Below, piece by piece: positions 59,681-64,000 of a DNA stretch of 64,000 bases. This DNA is from Impatiens glandulifera (lineage: Eukaryota > Streptophyta > Magnoliopsida > Ericales > Balsaminaceae), in NCBI RefSeq assembly GCF_907164915.1, contig NC_061862.1, positions 63,676,228 to 63,740,227 of the forward strand. The letters are read 5' to 3'. Numbering within the stretch: position 1 is the stretch's first letter; the number at the start of each line of letters is the position of its first letter. A program made the position numbers and the translations under genes. The notes beneath the pieces were generated by a model, which had not been told where the DNA came from, did no database searches, and saw only the letters and a program-made list of their open reading frames with translations.

Positions 59681-62209
59681 AGTGTCCCCACTGTTTCTCA
59701 TAACCATATAGATTTATAAGAATTATAAATAATATAATAGACACAACTGAAACTGACCTCACACAAAAGGTTATAAACCACTCTTTCAATATGATGATAA
59801 CTAAGATAATGAACCGAAATTAAAATAGTAAAAGAATCACTAGTTCACATCATCATAAGTAAAAAGGAAGAACCTTATACAAAACTGTTAGAATCTGATC
59901 TTACAGAGTTTAAACCGATGGATGATTTGGACAGTTAAAAATATGTGCAAGCTTGAAATACACCATAAATTCAGTGGCAAGAGTGATTGATTTCAAGAGT
60001 TCAGTGGCAAGAGTGATTGATTTCAAGAGTTCAGTAAATGCAGAGCTACTAGTGAAAAATAAAAAAACTTAATGGGGAAGAATGAAGCATACTAAATGCT
60101 CAGTGGCATGTTTGAAACATACGAAATTTAATGGATCTGTCTGCCTCCAATTTTATATTATTTTTATTTTAATTCGCATGACATTGGCAGTGTACTCAGC
60201 TTCCATCAAGCGTTGCGTTTTTTAGTGGAATGGAACTCGTGATCTTTGGGTTTGTTTGTCCGCTTCTATTTCTTAATTCTTATATTATTTCTTTTAATTT
60301 TTTACATACGATGGACTATGGCCGCCTGCGACCTAAAGAAGAATCCTAGCTGAGGCTCGGGAGATCACGCTCACCGAAACCCAGGACCTACGGTGGCTCG
60401 TGGCGGCGCCGGACGAGCTAAGACAGCGGGCTGCCGGAGGAAATTCCCATTCACATTTTCTTCCACTGTGGGGAACGGTAAGGGCTTGAACTTGGAGAGT
60501 TTGTTCTTGGCGCTTCAAGGAACATAACCCCAAGTATCAGAAAATAGGTTTTGTCTAGCTCTGAAGGGTTTAAGGATAGGACTTGTTTAGGCTAGGAGAG
60601 TTGAAAAAAATGAAAAAGCTTTGGAAATTCTCCAACATATTTGGAGAAAAAAATTTCCAATGGAGAAATCCCTTGAAGGCTAGAATGTTTTCTCCATAAA
60701 TTTGGAGATTGAGCAATCTTTGAAGGCCTCCATGGTCATAATCTTTACATTTTGGATTTCATAACTTGAAACACACTGAATCTCATTAATAATTTATTCA
60801 TGTGTAACTAGAGACAGGTAGATTTAGAAATAAGTTCCATATGAACTAGCTAGCTTACATAATATTTCTTGGATTTTCTATGCTTAAGTTTGAGAAAGAC
60901 TAATTAAATTTGCAATAATCAATATTTTTCTTAATTAAATATGTCGTCTACAATTATATACATACTTGTATATACCACACAAGTACTGAAAACTCATAAG
61001 TTAAAGGTAGAGTACAATAACTTATGTAATTCATTATTATAAATTCGTGTCTTCACATTCAATCTGATATTGCATGCTTAAATTTGGCTTTTTCGATTTT
61101 GGTTTCTTCATACTCTGTAAGAGTACAGAGTATATGTAGTTCGCATTTTACAAACTTCTCTTTAATTACCATTTAACATTTTAACTCTCTCAATCTAATC
61201 CAAAACACATATTGATCGACTCGTATCAAGGATCAACATTTTTGTTCCACCACAATCACTAAGTTTATGGAGTGGGAGTACTCTACTACATTTTTCTTCA
61301 GGGTTAATTTGTTCTTGCTCGAAAAATATTTGTTCAATCTTTTGACAATTGCTATATATTCAGCTCCATTGAAGATCTAGACCATACTTTGCACCGAAAG
61401 AAACTTACCCTCTTGCACTTACGCTACTCTCCCACTTATTGTGGAATCGCCATTATTGAACCTAGTCACAAATGGAAGGCTCGGTGATCATGGATTGTTC
61501 AAAGTCGTACAATGTAAATATCACAATGTCAGTCTCTCTAGTTAAGGTCGGTTTCTGACACCAATATTTGATTGGAAGAGATATTGTGTTTGTCTTCTCC
61601 AATTGATCAATGGCTCAAAGGTTTCATATATAGCAATGTCCAAAAAATTTCATACACCAGTCACGCATGCATAAGAATGTATTTGTGAATCTGTAATGGA
61701 AGAATTAATTAATTAATAACTGATGTAAAGGAAATTTAGGGAAGAAATAGAGAAAGGAGAAAGAGTCGGTTCGATTTCTTAATTTAAATAAAAAACAAAA
61801 AGACATGCATGACATGACTTAAATTAACGTACGAACATAGCCAACTCAGACGACCATGAAACATGCAACATGATGAATATATTCATTAACTCATCATAGT
61901 CGTCCATTTCGTTAACGCTTCTCTGCTATGATTGATCGATCGATTATAGTCTCGTTTGGATATAGTTAGGCTAAAAGCACAAACCTCCTCCTTATTATGT
62001 TAACCCCATTATAAATATTCACTATATATATAAAATAATAATAAAGGTAAATAGGTGGTGATATAATTAACTAGGTAACTTTTTAAGAGTATGTTATATT
62101 TTTTTTTTTTGGCTGTAAAAGTTTGAGAAACGAAAGAATTAAGGTAAAAACGAGGGACCAGAGATCATAGATTTGTGGACTCCGGTGAAAACGTCATGAA
62201 TAGAGGCTC
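59681..62209. other. Intergenic between LINE and MYB gene
   Basis: No supported gene. It holds a 31-bp perfect tandem duplication (59972-60033) and a sharply GC-rich island (about 60310-60500). It also holds a less AT-rich patch at 61370-61560 that may be retroelement debris. The last few hundred bases are the MYB promoter region. Confidence 0.45.
59972..60033. repeat. 31-bp tandem duplication
   Basis: A 31-bp unit beginning TTCAGTGGCAAGAGTGATTG is present twice in a row without visible mismatch, and its first bases recur a third time (TTCAGTAAATG). Confidence 0.9.
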
Positions 62210-62216
62210 TATAAAT
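62210..62216 (+). promoter_or_regulatory. TATA box of MYB gene
   Basis: TATAAAT lies 140 bases before the ATG at 62350. A pyrimidine-rich CTCTTCT leader (62240-62285) follows, typical of plant 5' UTRs. Confidence 0.7.
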
Positions 62217-62291
62217 CCTTGTCCCAACACCATCATCTTTCCTGCAACCTCTTTCTTCTCTTCTCTTCTCTTCCCTCTCTCTAGATATCTT

Positions 62292-62348
62292 ATGTGTTCT
62301 TCTTATTCCTCTTCTTGTGGATCTGAATCTGAATCTCTAGTTATATGA
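62292..62348 (+). CDS. Upstream ORF in MYB leader
   Basis: An 18-codon Ser-rich frame ([18 protein letters not shown]) starts 76 bases after the predicted TATA box and ends one base before the main ATG. Its TGA overlaps the ATG of a second, 10-codon upstream frame (62345-62377) that runs across the main start in another frame. If the transcript starts near 62240, both are in the leader and would be expected to lower initiation at the main ATG. Whether they are translated is unknown. Confidence 0.4.
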   Translation: MCSSYSSSCGSESESLVI

Positions 62349-62349
62349 A

Positions 62350-62694
62350 ATGGATAAGAAACCATGTAACTCAGTAGTAGATGTGGAAGTTAGAAAAGGA
62401 CCATGGACCATGGAAGAGGACATGATCCTCATCAACTACATCGCTAACCACGGAGAAGGCGTTTGGAACTCTCTTGCTCGATCTGCTGGTAATCTCTTCT
62501 TTTTCTTCTTTCATCGCGAGTTTTTGACCTAATTTTTTTTACAAACCCTAATTTTGAGTACTAGGTTTGAAAAGAACCGGAAAAAGTTGTAGACTGAGGT
62601 GGTTGAACTATCTCCGACCGGATGTGCGAAGAGGTAATATCACTGCTGAAGAGCAACTCTTAATCATGGAACTGCATGCCAAGTGGGGAAACAG
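62350..62694 (+). CDS. R2R3-MYB transcription factor, subgroup 19-like (5' part)
   Basis: Two exons are visible, 62350-62488 and 62565-62694, giving the first 89 residues plus two bases. Residues 14-66 form the R2 repeat with Trp at 19, 39 and 59. R3 begins at about 67 and has Trp87. Intron 1 (76 bp) splits Gly47 and intron 2 splits Arg90 after G-N, the classical R2R3-MYB positions. The phrases [28 protein letters not shown] and RRGNIT recall the MYB21/24/57 (MYB305-like) group, nuclear activators for stamen, nectary and floral volatile genes under jasmonate/gibberellin. This is from memory, not a search. The rest of R3 and the activation domain lie beyond the window, so intron 2 exceeds 1.3 kb. 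Confidence 0.92.
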
Positions 62695-63252
62695 GTTAGT
62701 TATATATAATTATATAATAATAAATTGAAGTAATTTTTCTTAACCCTAACTTATGAAGCCCAATTCATGGATCTTTAGCCATGTATATTTATATACATGT
62801 ACAAGTAGGCTAGCTCTTCATAATAATGGAGATTGAGAAAGAGAGAGAGAAAGAGAGAAATTGAAACGTGGGGAATTGTTTGAAGCTTTGAATATCCCAA
62901 CGTGAAAAAGCTTGTCCATGAATTGACAAGATCTTGTTTAAAGTACAACGTGCTAAATTACATTCATTCCACATCTATGATTTCTTTAAACAACTAATTC
63001 TATACAATATATATCCAAGGTAACATACCATGTGTAACATTGAAAAAGAAATCACTCGAGTCCTTTCTTGATTGGAATCTTTGTTTTTTTTTCTTTTCTC
63101 AAAGAAGTTTGGTAAAAAAAAGATCGATTACGAGACATAAGTTTGCACTTTTCATGTTTTGTTCTGATAAGTTATCGAGTCTGTATATGATTTTAAGCGT
63201 GTTATATTGTACATTTTTTTCTTGATTTAATATATAGTTAAAACTTTTTTTT

Positions 63253-63300
<48 letters not shown>

Positions 63301-64000
63301 TAATAATATAATAGCAATTTCATACAATTTAGGTGCACCATGAATTTCATTACTTCATTTTTTAATTATTGAATTTAATTTTGGTATAAGAGTTTTCAGA
63401 ATATTGGAAACAATAATTTCTTATTAACTAAGAACCGTTCTTTTATGATATTTCTCATTTTGTTTAAAAAAAATTATAATCAAGTGAATAGTAATTGTCT
63501 AATTGAAATTAAAAAAAAACATTAATTTTTTTTTTAAATCAGAAGAACATAAAAAAAACAAATCTTGTTAAATAGCTACTAGTTTTAGAAGAAAATATGA
63601 TATTAATTAACTCTAATTTAGTTAAATTAGTAGAATAAATCAATATCCACTTATATGTTAAACATTGTTTAATATATTTGCTAATTATATCTATATATCT
63701 TCCTTATACTTATAAATAACAATAGTACATTTTAAAACACTTATGAGCAGGATTCGTTACTTAAACTGGAAACTAAACTTCTTAGTTAATATAAGATCTT
63801 GTTTGAATTTATTTTAGATATTGTGTAAAATCTTCTAGGAATGGTTTAGATCCTTACCCGTTCCAAACAAAGCTAAAAGATATTTAATACAACATTTAAC
63901 AAAAAAAAAATAGATATATATGTTGTACTAGCTATGGACTACAGCTGTTACAGGAACTACCACGTTCTGAATGCGCAAAAAAAAAAGTTACCATTTTTAT
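62695..64000 (+). other. Intron 2 of MYB gene (incomplete)
   Basis: It starts GTTAGT. I searched for the start of a third exon (a Trp-Ser-Lys-Ile-Ala-type coding run after an AG) and found none to the end of the window. It contains an (AT)n run at 63255-63297 and otherwise AT-rich DNA. Confidence 0.75.

Overview
The window looks like nuclear DNA of a eudicot plant: strongly AT-rich, split genes with GT-AG introns and TATA boxes, plant-type Copia, L1-like LINE, Helitron and hAT elements, and many AT microsatellites. I cannot name the species. Most of the 64 kb is transposon-derived or gene-free. Only three host genes can be supported.

Layout. 1-8092: a tandemly duplicated AT-rich block (1-1420 and 6629-8092) brackets a solo-LTR-like Copia fragment (2322-3697), a decayed copy and an apparently intact copy of a small secreted cysteine-rich peptide gene (4976-5936), and an 86-bp tandem array between the two. 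Copy B of the block carries a perfect 208-bp palindrome; copy A keeps only half of it. 8330-9134: a probable TIR element. 9943-15138: a full-length, very young Ty1/Copia element on the minus strand, with LTRs that show no differences, a 5-bp target duplication, TA...TA LTR ends and one in-frame stop in gag. 17895-23775: a decayed plus-strand LINE, split by a solo LTR (20233-23660) that itself contains an inverted solo LTR of the same family and a further DNA element. 24355-26116: a non-autonomous hAT element with a perfect 8-bp target duplication.

30446-34168: a seven-exon polygalacturonase gene (cell-wall pectin hydrolysis) that reads intact. 35435-36143 and 39700-40150: two minus-strand non-autonomous Helitrons carrying a tRNA-like cassette; the second is followed by a 1.4-kb irregular satellite related to the interior of the first. 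46440-46850: LINE fragment. 49240-53530: an old Tnt1/Tork-like Copia. 53588-53954: small TIR element. 53955-59680: a second decayed LINE (minus strand) of the same family as the first. 62350 to the window end: exons 1 and 2 of an R2R3-MYB gene, closest by remembered motif to subgroup 19 (MYB21/24/57); exon 3 lies outside.

The three host genes show no operon-like or pathway link. The polygalacturonase would act in the apoplast, the MYB in the nucleus, and the cysteine-rich peptide in the secretory pathway. The most unusual areas are the cysteine-rich gene locus with its duplications and palindrome, the young Copia element, the Helitron/satellite area, and an Asp-to-Asn change shared by both LINE reverse transcriptases.
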